A stretch of DNA of 19,145 nt from Flavobacteriales bacterium (GTDB lineage Bacteria; Bacteroidota; Bacteroidia; Flavobacteriales_D; Sanyastnellaceae). Of the stretch, positions 7,303-15,574 are shown piece by piece; position 1 is the stretch's first letter, and every line of letters begins with the position of its first letter. Where the stretch lies: the NCBI GenBank assembly GCA_947457285.1, contig CANGVZ010000006.1, forward strand, positions 1 through 19,145, in the 5' to 3' direction. A program made the translations under genes and the position numbers. The notes under the pieces are model-generated. The model searched no databases and was not told the DNA's origin. It worked only from the letters and a program-made list of their open reading frames with translations.

Positions 7303-8273
7303 TTTACGATGGATATTACCCCTGTTATTGGCGGAATTTCCACCTCAAAAGAGTTGAGTTCAATAACATAATAGTAAGCAGCCATAGGGAGAGGCTTGCC
7401 GCGATTGGTGCCGTCCCATTCCTGGGTGTATCCTGTGCTTCTGAAGACCTGTTGACCCCATCTGTCGTAAATCGTAACGACACTTGCTTCGAATCTTTCG
7501 ATGCCCAGAATGGTCCAAGTGTCGTTGATGTCATCCCCGTTGGGTGTAATCGTATTGTAGATTACCAGCGGAGGTCCCACCGTTACAGTGGCCTGAGCGC
7601 TTACTGAACATTCACCGATAGTGCCAGTGACCGTGTACTCTGTGGTTACTTCTGGTGTGGAAACGGGAGTTGCCGAGTTGTCATCATCCAAATAATTGGG
7701 AGGACTCCAAGTGTAATTCGATGCGTTGAATGCAGCCAAATCCGCTGAGCCGCCCAAATACACTAAAAACGGAGTCACAGTCGTGCTAATATCAATTGCG
7801 CTTCCGCCCACCACTACTTCAAATTCGCATGGCCCAAATGCGGGTAAATGATTGGTACCTAATAGTAAGAGATAAGTGGTATTTGCCGCAAGGTTATTGA
7901 CTGTAGCCGAAAACTCTTCGGTATCGGAATAACAATCACTTTGAATGCCATAGGTCGTAGGATCGCAGGCATCTGATCCAGGAGGAAGTTCAACTATCGT
8001 GAAACCGACGGTATTTGGTCCTGTAAAATCATCGCAATCCCCAGGTGTCATGCGCACGGTAATGGAACCTGCGGCTTCGCTGCCTGTGGTGAAAGTGGTA
8101 TAATACGTCATGGATGCATTAAAGCAGCCGAGCGTTATTGGAGCATCTATCATGCTGGCACCGAGCGGAGCCGCGTCAGCACACATCACATTCGCCGCAA
8201 TCTCTCCACATGACTGAGCACCTAGCCTCAGTGCGCCAAATGAGAATAAGAGTAAGATTAGTCTAACCTTCAT
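7299..8273 (-). CDS. small secreted protein with gliding-associated (type B, CHU_C) C-terminal domain
   Basis: The 324-residue protein carries a signal peptide (MKVRLILLLFSFGALRLGAQ). An N-terminal beta-rich region has several cysteines (SCGEIAANVMCADAAP, GDCDDF, DACDPTTYGIQSDC), probably in disulfides. Residues about 155-235 look like an Ig/PKD-like strand set (NYTWSPPNYLDDDNS, EYTVTGTIGECS). Residues 237-324 are the gliding_CHU_C type B sorting domain, with NTITPNGDDINDTW, VTIYDRWGQQVF, QEWDGTNRGKPLPMAAYYYV and GVISIVK. It should be exported by T9SS and attached to the surface with the help of the overlapping PorP/SprF gene product. It is small for this class, which includes giant adhesins such as SprB. 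The binding target is unknown. Confidence 0.93.
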   Translation of the reverse strand: MKVRLILLLFSFGALRLGAQSCGEIAANVMCADAAPLGASMIDAPITLGCFNASMTYYTTFTTGSEAAGSITVRMTPGDCDDFTGPNTVGFTIVELPPGSDACDPTTYGIQSDCYSDTEEFSATVNNLAANTTYLLLLGTNHLPAFGPCEFEVVVGGSAIDISTTVTPFLVYLGGSADLAAFNASNYTWSPPNYLDDDNSATPVSTPEVTTEYTVTGTIGECSVSAQATVTVGPPLVIYNTITPNGDDINDTWTILGIERFEASVVTIYDRWGQQVFRSTGYTQEWDGTNRGKPLPMAAYYYVIELNSFEVEIPPITGVISIVK

Positions 8274-8390
8274 CGTTTTGCAAAAATCGGAATCCTAAGT
8301 AATCATGGGTAAAATACGCCAATTCTTATAAACATCTCAATGTTTGAAGCGTACCCAGAATTCAACGATTTGCGCGCGAGAATGTTGCCT

Positions 8391-8900
8391 CTAAGAATTA
8401 ACAAATGAAATCAAGATGGTGTTCTTCTCAACTGCCACTCCCTTCGATACTTCCACCTTGCGAATTATACCCTGAATTGGGCTTTTTATGACATTTTCCA
8501 TTTTCATCGCCTCGAGGATTACCAAAGGCTGATCCTTATCAACTTCCTGACCGTCTTCCACCAATATGTTTAGTACCATACCAGGCATTGGAGCTTTGAC
8601 CTCAGAGACCTTCGGTGTGCCTGCACCCTCCATTCCAAGGCTTTTGAGCAAATCATCAAATCGATCCTTGAGAACCACGGGATATTCTGTCTTACCGACT
8701 TTTATAATAATTGTCTTGGATGCCATATCCATCGACAACAATTCGGCATTGTATGAACGCCCATTCCAAAGAATATGAAACTTGTTGCCATCTCGCAGCG
8801 CATCAATTCGAAACTCCTGGCCGTTGATTTCTCCGATGAATCCAGATTTATCCGCTTGAATATCGTAAGTTGCGGCGCTATTTACGGTGGCGTGAATCAT
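8391..8900 (-). CDS. biotin carboxyl carrier protein / biotinylated carboxylase subunit
   Basis: The product has 169 residues. The C-terminal half (about 98-169) is a biotinyl domain: PMPGMVLNILVEDGQEV, then EAMKMEN with the biotinylated lysine at K133, then the hinge KSPIQGIIRKVEV. The N-terminal half (about 1-95) is a beta-rich domain (FHILWNGRSYNAELL) of the type found before the biotinyl domain in propionyl-/methylmalonyl-/acyl-CoA carboxylase alpha chains. That makes a partner of acyl-CoA or oxaloacetate-type carboxylases more likely than the classic AccB. No biotin carboxylase or carboxyltransferase gene is adjacent in this window. The gene is divergent from hemW, sharing a 40-base intergenic region. 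Confidence 0.88.
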   Translation of the reverse strand: MIHATVNSAATYDIQADKSGFIGEINGQEFRIDALRDGNKFHILWNGRSYNAELLSMDMASKTIIIKVGKTEYPVVLKDRFDDLLKSLGMEGAGTPKVSEVKAPMPGMVLNILVEDGQEVDKDQPLVILEAMKMENVIKSPIQGIIRKVEVSKGVAVEKNTILISFVNS

Positions 8901-8928
8901 AACTTTAAATTTACGCTGCTAAGCTAAA

Positions 8929-8936
8929 TATTTTTG
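8929..8936 (+). promoter_or_regulatory. -7 promoter element just before hemW
   Basis: TATTTTTG is an exact match to TAnnTTTG. It ends four bases before the GTG of hemW, so transcription would begin at or within a few bases of the start codon. No TTG is seen at the -33 position. Confidence 0.45.
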
Positions 8937-8940
8937 ACCA

Positions 8941-10080
8941 GTGTCCGGCATTTATATTCATATCCCATTTTGTAGAAAAGCATGTCACTATTGCGACTTT
9001 CATTTCTCCACGAGCCTCGAGCGCAAGGACGAAATGGTGTCAGCAATTATCAAAGAGATTTCGCTGCGCAAAGACACTGATTTTCCCAACAAGATTCAGA
9101 CAATCTATTTCGGCGGCGGCACACCTAGCCTCTTAAGCTATGAGGAGCTCATGCGCATTTTTGACGCACTTCAGCAATCCGCCCTACTGACGAGCGATGC
9201 AGAAATTGCTTTAGAAGCCAATCCAGACGACCTCACCCATCAAAAGCTACGTGAGCTGCGTCAAACTCCCGTGAATAGATTTAGCATTGGAATTCAGAGT
9301 TTCTTTGAAGAAGATCTAAAACTAATGAATCGCGCGCACAGTGCCCACGAAGGAGAATACTCTGTAAAAGCAGCACAAGACGCGGGATTCGAAAATATTA
9401 CCATAGACCTTATCTATGCAATTCCAGGCCTCTCCAACGACCGATGGCGCAAAAATCTTGATTCAGCTATTGCTCTTGATGTGCCCCATATCAGTGCGTA
9501 CTGTATGACCATAGAAGAAAAAACGGTCTTCGGCAAATGGGAAAAAGCAGGCAAGTTGAATCCTACAGAAGATAAAGTTGCTCATGAACATTATCAATTT
9601 TTAGTAAAGGCACTTTCAGAAAGTGGATTTGAGCATTATGAAGTTTCTAATTTTGGAAAACCTAATCGTCATTCCAAACACAATACTTCTTATTGGAAAG
9701 GGCTGCCTTATGTGGGTCTCGGGCCGTCAGCACATTCATTCGACGGCATGAATAAAAGAAGTTGGAATATAAATAATAACGCGGTTTACACAAGAGAAAT
9801 TCTTCAAAATAGAATTCCCGCTGAATTCGAAATTCTCAGTCAAAAAGATTTTTATAATGAAAAAATAATGACTGGGCTACGCACAGCATTGGGTATTCAG
9901 CCTAAAGAAATTCTAAAGCAGTTTGGAATAAATGTAAATGAGTTATTTGAAGAAGAAATACAGCGCTATCAACAACAAGGTTGGCTTGTGAAGACGGATA
10001 ATTCCATTCGACTCAGTGAAGAAGGCTTCTTTCGCGCCGATCGCATAGCCTCAGATTTTTTTATTACAGAAGAAATATAA
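8941..10080 (+). CDS. hemW: heme chaperone HemW (radical SAM family)
   Basis: This 379-residue cytoplasmic protein belongs to the HemN-like radical SAM family. The cluster motif is at the N-terminus, IPFCRKACHYCDFHF (C11, C15, C18), followed by IYFGGGTPSLL, EANPDDLT, RFSIGIQSF and IDLIYAIPG. The HemW tail HNTSYWKGLPYVGLGPSAHSF is present, as is a C-terminal winged-helix-like part. HemW binds and delivers heme; it is not the anaerobic coproporphyrinogen oxidase HemN, which has an N-terminal extension missing here. The start is GTG at 8941, giving MSGIYIHIPFC, where the family normally begins. The next gene starts two bases after its stop. Confidence 0.93.
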   Translation: MSGIYIHIPFCRKACHYCDFHFSTSLERKDEMVSAIIKEISLRKDTDFPNKIQTIYFGGGTPSLLSYEELMRIFDALQQSALLTSDAEIALEANPDDLTHQKLRELRQTPVNRFSIGIQSFFEEDLKLMNRAHSAHEGEYSVKAAQDAGFENITIDLIYAIPGLSNDRWRKNLDSAIALDVPHISAYCMTIEEKTVFGKWEKAGKLNPTEDKVAHEHYQFLVKALSESGFEHYEVSNFGKPNRHSKHNTSYWKGLPYVGLGPSAHSFDGMNKRSWNINNNAVYTREILQNRIPAEFEILSQKDFYNEKIMTGLRTALGIQPKEILKQFGINVNELFEEEIQRYQQQGWLVKTDNSIRLSEEGFFRADRIASDFFITEEI

Positions 10081-10082
10081 TT

Positions 10083-10829
10083 ATGAAAGCCATTATTGAA
10101 CACAATCAAATAAAGTTTGCCGCTTCATTAGACCAACCTATTGACATAAGCATTCCGCTTTCAGAGGAGGGACCGCGTGCTTGGTATGTTGACCGAATGA
10201 CCATTCGGCCTGTACAAGGGGAAGGGTTCATTGGCGATATCACTCAAGGAGGTTCTGTAAATTTCAGGAATATTCAATTCAATCCTCACGGCCACGGAAC
10301 GCACACAGAATCCTACGAGCATGTGGCAGCCGTAAAGCGTCCTGTAGGAACACTTTTAACAAAATATTTTTTTTCGGCACAACTAATTTCTGTAGCTCCA
10401 CAACAAATAGCAGAAGATAAAATCATTACCAAAAATCAAATCGAACAACAATTAGAAGAAGCTGTCGAAGCACTCGTTGTTCGAACCCTTCCGAATACAG
10501 AAGACAAACTGAGCAAAGATTATAGCAATTCCAATTTTCCCTATTTTGAGGAAGAAGCCTTAAAATTTTTGGCTGAAAAAAATATTCAGCATTTGTTGGT
10601 AGATCTTCCCTCAGTAGATAGAGAACAGGATGACGGTCGGCTAGCGGCTCACAAGGCATTCTGGAAGCATGGAGATGCCTCTCGTCATCAATGCACCATC
10701 ACTGAGTTTGTTTTTGTAAAAAATACAATAAGTGATGGCCTATATCTATTGGAGTTGCAAGTGGCTCCATTCATAAATGACGCCGCACCATCGAGACCAG
10801 TATTGTATCCCCTTGTTGAAGTAAAATAG
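10083..10829 (+). CDS. cyclase family (kynurenine-formamidase-like) metal-dependent hydrolase
   Basis: The 248-residue protein fits the cyclase/formamidase family (PF04199). The N-terminal signature DISIPLSEEGPRAWYVD precedes the metal-site segment FNPHGHGTHTESYEH (H69, H71, H74, E76, H80). Near the C-terminus come an AAHKAFWKHG helix, ITEFVFV and APSRPVLYPL, all placed as in the family. The standard metal motif is HxGTHxD; here the first His is displaced and the Asp is Glu, so substrate and metal chemistry cannot be assumed to be formamidase. No other tryptophan-degradation gene is visible. It is two bases downstream of hemW and 19 bases upstream of a radical SAM gene. Confidence 0.85.
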   Translation: MKAIIEHNQIKFAASLDQPIDISIPLSEEGPRAWYVDRMTIRPVQGEGFIGDITQGGSVNFRNIQFNPHGHGTHTESYEHVAAVKRPVGTLLTKYFFSAQLISVAPQQIAEDKIITKNQIEQQLEEAVEALVVRTLPNTEDKLSKDYSNSNFPYFEEEALKFLAEKNIQHLLVDLPSVDREQDDGRLAAHKAFWKHGDASRHQCTITEFVFVKNTISDGLYLLELQVAPFINDAAPSRPVLYPLVEVK

Positions 10830-10832
10830 GCT

Positions 10833-10840
10833 TATCTTCG
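10833..10840 (+). promoter_or_regulatory. possible -7 element before the large radical SAM gene
   Basis: TATCTTCG differs from TAnnTTTG at one base and lies eight bases before the TTG start. The same TTCG variant occurs before the T9SS cargo gene. No -33 element was identified, and the gene may simply be read through from hemW. Confidence 0.2.
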
Positions 10841-10848
10841 AACCCTAT

Positions 10849-13041
10849 TTGAAGCCATTGAGTTCCGTATTACTGCTCATACCACCGCTTACACAGCTCA
10901 ACACGCCTTATCCAGCTACGGCCTATCTCAAGGGTTTTTTGGATGAGAAGAAAATCCCATGTCGCCAGGGAGACGCCGGACTTGACATGGTGCTGGCATT
11001 GTTCAACAAACAAGGCTTAATCCATTTATTCGACGCCATTGAAGTTGGGAATTATGAACTCAAGCCTGCCTTGAAAAATATACTGCTTCAGCGGAAGGCC
11101 TATGAAGAAACAATTGATAGTGTCATTCTTTTTTTACAAAATAAAAATTATACACTTGGATATCGCATCGCCACGCGTCAGTTTTTACCAGAAGCAAGTA
11201 GATTCAAAACCCTAAGTGAATTAGAATTATTTTTTGGCGAAATTGGAACACATGACAAAGCACGCTATCTGTGCACCATGTATTTAGAGGATCTATCAGA
11301 CCTCATCCAAGCTACTGTAGGTCCTCATTTTGGATTTTCGAAATATGCGGAACGCATAGCGAGAACGGCGGTGAATTTTTCGCCAATAGAAGAAGCCCTG
11401 AACGAACCCACTACCTATCTCGATAGGCTTTTATTAGACGCAACAGCAAAGTACTTTGATCAAGATATACCTGTGCTTGTTGGACTAACGGTGCCGTTTA
11501 GTGGAAATCTTTATGGAGCTTTGAAAATTGGACAATGGGTAAAAACGCACTATCCCCAAACCAAGGTGGCACTCGGAGGCGGCTATGCTAACACAGAATT
11601 GCGCGATCTTTACGACCCTCGTGTGTTTGATTATGTAGACTATATCTGTCTTGATGACGGCGAAGCCACCATCATGGCAATTTATGACTCGCTCACATTG
11701 GATTTGAAAGAGCCTCTTCTAAAGCGAACGTTCATTCGGTCGGAAGGGAAAGTCGTTTATTTAGATAATAAAATTGGTGGAGATTTTCTCCACGCGCAGT
11801 TGCCCGCGCCAAGCTATCAAGGCCTTCGACTTGATGAATACCTCTCTATGTTTGATGTGCCTAATCCTATGCATCGTCTATGGAATGACGGGCGCTGGAA
11901 TAAGCTTACAGTCGCTCATGGATGTTATTGGAAAAAATGCAGTTTCTGTGATGTGACGCTCGACTATATCGCTCGGTATGAAAATACCCCAGCATCCAAG
12001 TTGGTCGATAAAATGGAAAAGCTCATTGCAGAGACTGGAGAAACTGGATTTCATTTTGTGGACGAAGCTGCCCCGCCGCTCGCACTGCGTGATCTAGCGA
12101 TTGAAATATTAAGAAGAAATCTTCAAGTCACTTGGTGGACGAATATTCGATTTGAAAAAACTTTCACCGAAGATCTCTGTAAACTGCTGGCTGCATCTGG
12201 CTGCATTGCTGTCACCGGAGGTCTTGAGGTAGCGAGTCAGCGCCTGCTTGATTTGATGGAAAAAGGAATCACGATCGAACAAGTAGCTCGGGTGACGAAA
12301 GGATTTCGTGATGCTGGGATCCTGGTGCATGCCTATTTGATGTATGGATTTCCAACCGAAACGGAGCAAGAGACTATTGATTCGTTGGAGATTGTACGGC
12401 AGTTATTTGAAGCTGGACTACTCCAATCTGGATTCTGGCATCAATTCGCAATGACCGTGCATAGCCCTGTAGGTAAAGAGCCTGAGAAGTACAAAGTAGT
12501 GCGCATTGGGCCAGAGTTCGAAGGTTTTGCGAATAATGATTTATACCACGAAGATCCGACGGGAGCAGATCACGACCGATATAGTGCTGGTTTGAAAAAG
12601 GCCCTTTACAATTATATGCATCGGAATGGGTTTGATTTTCCTCTTGGCAAATTTTACGACTTCAAGATTCCCAATACTACTGTTCCGAGTAAACTCATCG
12701 CCAAACATATCAAGAAACCTTTGCCTGACTTGCCAGGAATGAGCGGATATGTATTTTGCTGGTATCAGACTGAAATAGTGCCATTGCGCACCGAAAAGGG
12801 AAATACAGAGTTGATCTTCGTGCATAAGAAAGGACATCGAAAAGTTCAACTTCCAGATGCGATTGCAAATTATATCATCAACAATAAATCGCGGTTTGAT
12901 TTATTTTCAGATCAATCACTCAACTATTCTGAAGTAATGGAAGAATGGGGGTCGCTTTTGTCTTTACCCTTTGACGAACTTACGCGCGCTGCATGGTACC
13001 TTCAGTTGCGCGAAGGAATTATTTGGTTGTTAAAGAAGTAA
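10849..13041 (+). CDS. large B12-binding-type radical SAM protein with CX4CX2C cluster motif
   Basis: The protein has 730 residues. Residues 1 to about 300 resemble the cobalamin-binding fold of B12-dependent radical SAM proteins (VLLLIPPLTQLNTPYPATAY, VGLTVPFSGNLYGALKI, VALGGGYANTE, DYICLDDGEAT), but the DxHxxG base-off B12 motif is absent. The radical SAM core (about 350-580) contains HGCYWKKCSFCDVTLDYI, with cysteines at 359, 364 and 367, i.e. CX4CX2C rather than CX3CX2C. Further motifs are FHFVDEAAPP, TWWTNIRFEK, GGLEVASQRLLDLMEKG and HAYLMYGFPTET. A C-terminal domain of about 150 residues is unassigned. The frame has a TAA at 10822-10824 and no early ATG, so TTG at 10849 is the only start that keeps the first beta strand. 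Substrate unknown; methylation or another radical reaction is possible. Confidence 0.88.
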   Translation: MKPLSSVLLLIPPLTQLNTPYPATAYLKGFLDEKKIPCRQGDAGLDMVLALFNKQGLIHLFDAIEVGNYELKPALKNILLQRKAYEETIDSVILFLQNKNYTLGYRIATRQFLPEASRFKTLSELELFFGEIGTHDKARYLCTMYLEDLSDLIQATVGPHFGFSKYAERIARTAVNFSPIEEALNEPTTYLDRLLLDATAKYFDQDIPVLVGLTVPFSGNLYGALKIGQWVKTHYPQTKVALGGGYANTELRDLYDPRVFDYVDYICLDDGEATIMAIYDSLTLDLKEPLLKRTFIRSEGKVVYLDNKIGGDFLHAQLPAPSYQGLRLDEYLSMFDVPNPMHRLWNDGRWNKLTVAHGCYWKKCSFCDVTLDYIARYENTPASKLVDKMEKLIAETGETGFHFVDEAAPPLALRDLAIEILRRNLQVTWWTNIRFEKTFTEDLCKLLAASGCIAVTGGLEVASQRLLDLMEKGITIEQVARVTKGFRDAGILVHAYLMYGFPTETEQETIDSLEIVRQLFEAGLLQSGFWHQFAMTVHSPVGKEPEKYKVVRIGPEFEGFANNDLYHEDPTGADHDRYSAGLKKALYNYMHRNGFDFPLGKFYDFKIPNTTVPSKLIAKHIKKPLPDLPGMSGYVFCWYQTEIVPLRTEKGNTELIFVHKKGHRKVQLPDAIANYIINNKSRFDLFSDQSLNYSEVMEEWGSLLSLPFDELTRAAWYLQLREGIIWLLKK

Positions 13042-13057
13042 AGAGTAACATCCCGAA

Positions 13058-13963
13058 TTACTTTGCCCCTCTCCCAATCCAAGCCGCAATAATATTCGAA
13101 ACTTCTAAAGCAGAATCTTTCCACAGATGATTCCCATCTGTGAACAAAAATCGCTCATCTCTTTTGGTCAAATCAAGATACCCATCTGCTCTTTCAATAG
13201 ATGCTCGCATCAAATCATCGAAATTTGCGCTATACTCATTTTCGATTTCTAACAACTCCTCACCTATGGGAAGCCTCACCAAATAAACCTTTCCATAGCT
13301 TTTTAAAAAATCTATTGTTTGATTCAAATAATCAATACGTGTTTGAGAAATCTTCATATTTGGAAGGTTTTCTGTGCGATAGTTCTTGATCTTTCTTATG
13401 GTTCTGATCGCCACACTTGATGAATCCATGGGAATAGTCACTTCCAACCAACCATCCTGATGAAGAAAAGTTACGGTATTTGAATTAAAAAGGGTTAGAT
13501 GATAATTTCCTTTAAGCTCTTGTAGTAAGTACTCGAAATTGGGATTACTGTTTACTGTTTCCATATTAGCCAGCATAAGGTCATTCTCGAGAAACTCTGA
13601 AGCACTATTAGGATCCCCTGTTCCCGCAGATATGGCCCAGGGATCTATTGAGAGAATAAAAATGCCATCTTTAGTGCTCGGATCCAGTTTCTTTTTTATA
13701 CTGTTTAAATAAATCGGGCCATAAGGACTATGACCTGCTGTGAACGAATAATTAAATAGCTCTTTCTTTAGAATAGATTTAAAAGAACTTGGCACTATAC
13801 CCTGAGCACTTCTCGAGGTTCCAATAATCATATTCTGCTGAGGAGGTGTGGTAAATCTAACATAGAAAGGGTCGGTGAAGCCATTGGCTCTTGTCAAGAT
13901 TAACAGAAATCCCCCGGTTACAACAACCAAGAATAAAAGCGTAAGTGAAATAAATCTTAGCAT
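13058..13963 (-). CDS. membrane-anchored SGNH/DltD-like partner of MBOAT acyltransferase
   Basis: The protein has 301 residues. A single N-terminal hydrophobic segment (LRFISLTLLFLVVVTGGFLL) anchors it, with the rest outside the cytoplasmic membrane. The globular part has MIIGTSRSAQGI, a GxSR-type nucleophile motif with S50, and near the end FTDGNHLW with D276 and H279 in the DxxH spacing of SGNH hydrolases. It also has FILSIDPWAISAG, typical of the DltD/AlgX/DUF1574-like group that works with MBOAT proteins. The gene starts three bases after the MBOAT stop, consistent with a two-gene unit. The likely job is to transfer an acyl group, passed through the membrane by the MBOAT protein, to an extracytoplasmic sugar or polymer. 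Overall similarity is low, so the call rests on triad placement and context. Confidence 0.75.
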   Translation of the reverse strand: MLRFISLTLLFLVVVTGGFLLILTRANGFTDPFYVRFTTPPQQNMIIGTSRSAQGIVPSSFKSILKKELFNYSFTAGHSPYGPIYLNSIKKKLDPSTKDGIFILSIDPWAISAGTGDPNSASEFLENDLMLANMETVNSNPNFEYLLQELKGNYHLTLFNSNTVTFLHQDGWLEVTIPMDSSSVAIRTIRKIKNYRTENLPNMKISQTRIDYLNQTIDFLKSYGKVYLVRLPIGEELLEIENEYSANFDDLMRASIERADGYLDLTKRDERFLFTDGNHLWKDSALEVSNIIAAWIGRGAK

Positions 13964-13966
13964 GAC

Positions 13967-15427
13967 TTAGAACTGAAAATAAATGAACTCTTCTGATTTT
14001 CCGCTATATAACAAAGTAACTAAGGCAATGACGGCGTAGAATGACCAGCGAATTATTCTATTCCAACTCAATCCCAAACTCTCCAAAGCATATTCATTCC
14101 TTCTTCCGAGCCATTCAATGAATACAAAAACGGTTAGGAGCAATAGCATTCCTAGTGGATGAACGCGTGCTCCAATAAAAGCGCTTCCTTCGGGTACAGT
14201 AAATAGCGAACTCGAAAATATTTTCGAAACATAAGCGACAGCATGGCCTAAGTTTTCGGCTCTAAAGAAAATCCAAGCAAAGACTGTAAGAACGAAAGTG
14301 GCGATTATTTGAATGAATTCTTTTAATGAAGGTAGCGCAGTATTCTTTGCCACTATATCCAAGTTACTTCGGTTGGTGTTTGAGATGATAGAGGGCATAA
14401 TAAAGACCGCATTCAATGCGCCCCATACTATAAATGTCCAGTTTGCCCCGTGCCAGAAGCCGCTTACAATAAAAATGATAAACGTATTTCTAATGCGCAT
14501 CCAACTGCCACCTTTACTTCCACCTAGTGGAATGTAGAGATAATCTTTAAACCATGATGAGAGTGAAATATGCCATCTTCTCCAAAATTCAGCAATGTCC
14601 CTTGAAAAATAAGGAAACGCGAAATTTCTAAGAAGTTCAATTCCAAAAAGTCTTGCCGTACCTAGCGCTATATCGCTATATCCTGAAAAGTCACCATATA
14701 TCTGAAAAGCAAAGAAAACAGCACCAAGCACAAGTGTACTTCCGTAGTAATGATCAGGGCTATTGAAAGCGATATTGGCAAACTCCGCACAATTATCTGC
14801 AATTACAATTTTCTTGAAAAGTCCCCATAAAATTTGTCTGAGTCCGTTTACTGCCTTTGCATAATCAAAGGATCTTTGTCTTTTAATTTGCGGAAGCAAA
14901 TGGGTGGCTCGTTCGATCGGACCTGCGACCAAAAGTGGGAAAAAGCTAACGAAAACAGCATAGTCAACAAAATTTCGCTCAGCCTTTATTCGCTCTTTAT
15001 AAATATCAATTACGTATGAGAGGCCATGAAAAGTATAAAAGGAAATCCCAACCGGTAAGATGATATTTAACGTCCATACATCAACTTTCCAACCCAACTT
15101 TGAAAGTCCTTCCGCAAAAGATTCTACGAAAAAATTATAATACTTGAATATTCCTAAGAATCCAAGGTTGATGATGATACTCAGCCAAAACCAAAACCTC
15201 TTGGTAGTTTTTCCTTCCGCATCTTGCATCTTCAACCCTGTAAAGTAATCGAGCAGAGTGGAAAACATTAATAAGAAAAGAAATCTCCAATCCCAGCAAG
15301 CATAGAAATAATAACTAGCTCCAAGAAGAAGAATATTTTGAAAACGCAAATTATGTTTGGCAATAAGCCAATAAAGAAAAAAAACAATGGGTAAAAAAAC
15401 CGCAAAGTCGAGGGAGTTAAAAAGCAT
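13967..15427 (-). CDS. MBOAT family O-acyltransferase (AlgI/DltB-like)
   Basis: This 486-residue polytopic inner-membrane protein has about 10 or more hydrophobic segments. The AlgI-type signature is clear: MLFNSLDFAVFLPIVFFLYW at the start, NIILPVGISFYTFHGLSYV, FFPLLVAGPIERA, QIYGDFSGYSDIALGTARL, then FWRRWHISLSSWFKDYLYI (H286) and VSGFWHGANWTF with the catalytic His H326. The length is typical for AlgI homologues. These proteins move an activated acyl group across the membrane for O-acylation of an exported polymer or glycan. The target is unknown; no alginate or teichoic acid genes are visible. It is followed after three bases by its SGNH-like partner and preceded by a 147-base gap without a clear terminator. 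Confidence 0.95.
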   Translation of the reverse strand: MLFNSLDFAVFLPIVFFLYWLIAKHNLRFQNILLLGASYYFYACWDWRFLFLLMFSTLLDYFTGLKMQDAEGKTTKRFWFWLSIIINLGFLGIFKYYNFFVESFAEGLSKLGWKVDVWTLNIILPVGISFYTFHGLSYVIDIYKERIKAERNFVDYAVFVSFFPLLVAGPIERATHLLPQIKRQRSFDYAKAVNGLRQILWGLFKKIVIADNCAEFANIAFNSPDHYYGSTLVLGAVFFAFQIYGDFSGYSDIALGTARLFGIELLRNFAFPYFSRDIAEFWRRWHISLSSWFKDYLYIPLGGSKGGSWMRIRNTFIIFIVSGFWHGANWTFIVWGALNAVFIMPSIISNTNRSNLDIVAKNTALPSLKEFIQIIATFVLTVFAWIFFRAENLGHAVAYVSKIFSSSLFTVPEGSAFIGARVHPLGMLLLLTVFVFIEWLGRRNEYALESLGLSWNRIIRWSFYAVIALVTLLYSGKSEEFIYFQF

Positions 15428-15574
15428 GATGGTTCGCTTATCTTTTGGATAACCTCGGCAATATCGGAAATATTCCTATTACATCATATTGCATTTGAAT
15501 ACCCCATACTTAAGCAGTCCAAGACCTAAATAATCATAGCTGCATCAATCTCTGAAAACGGTTAAAACATAATA

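Noticed and set aside
8941..10080. Coproporphyrinogen III dehydrogenase (HemN) annotation
   Set aside because: The protein starts at the Cys motif without the HemN N-terminal extension and carries the HemW-type HNTSYW tail.
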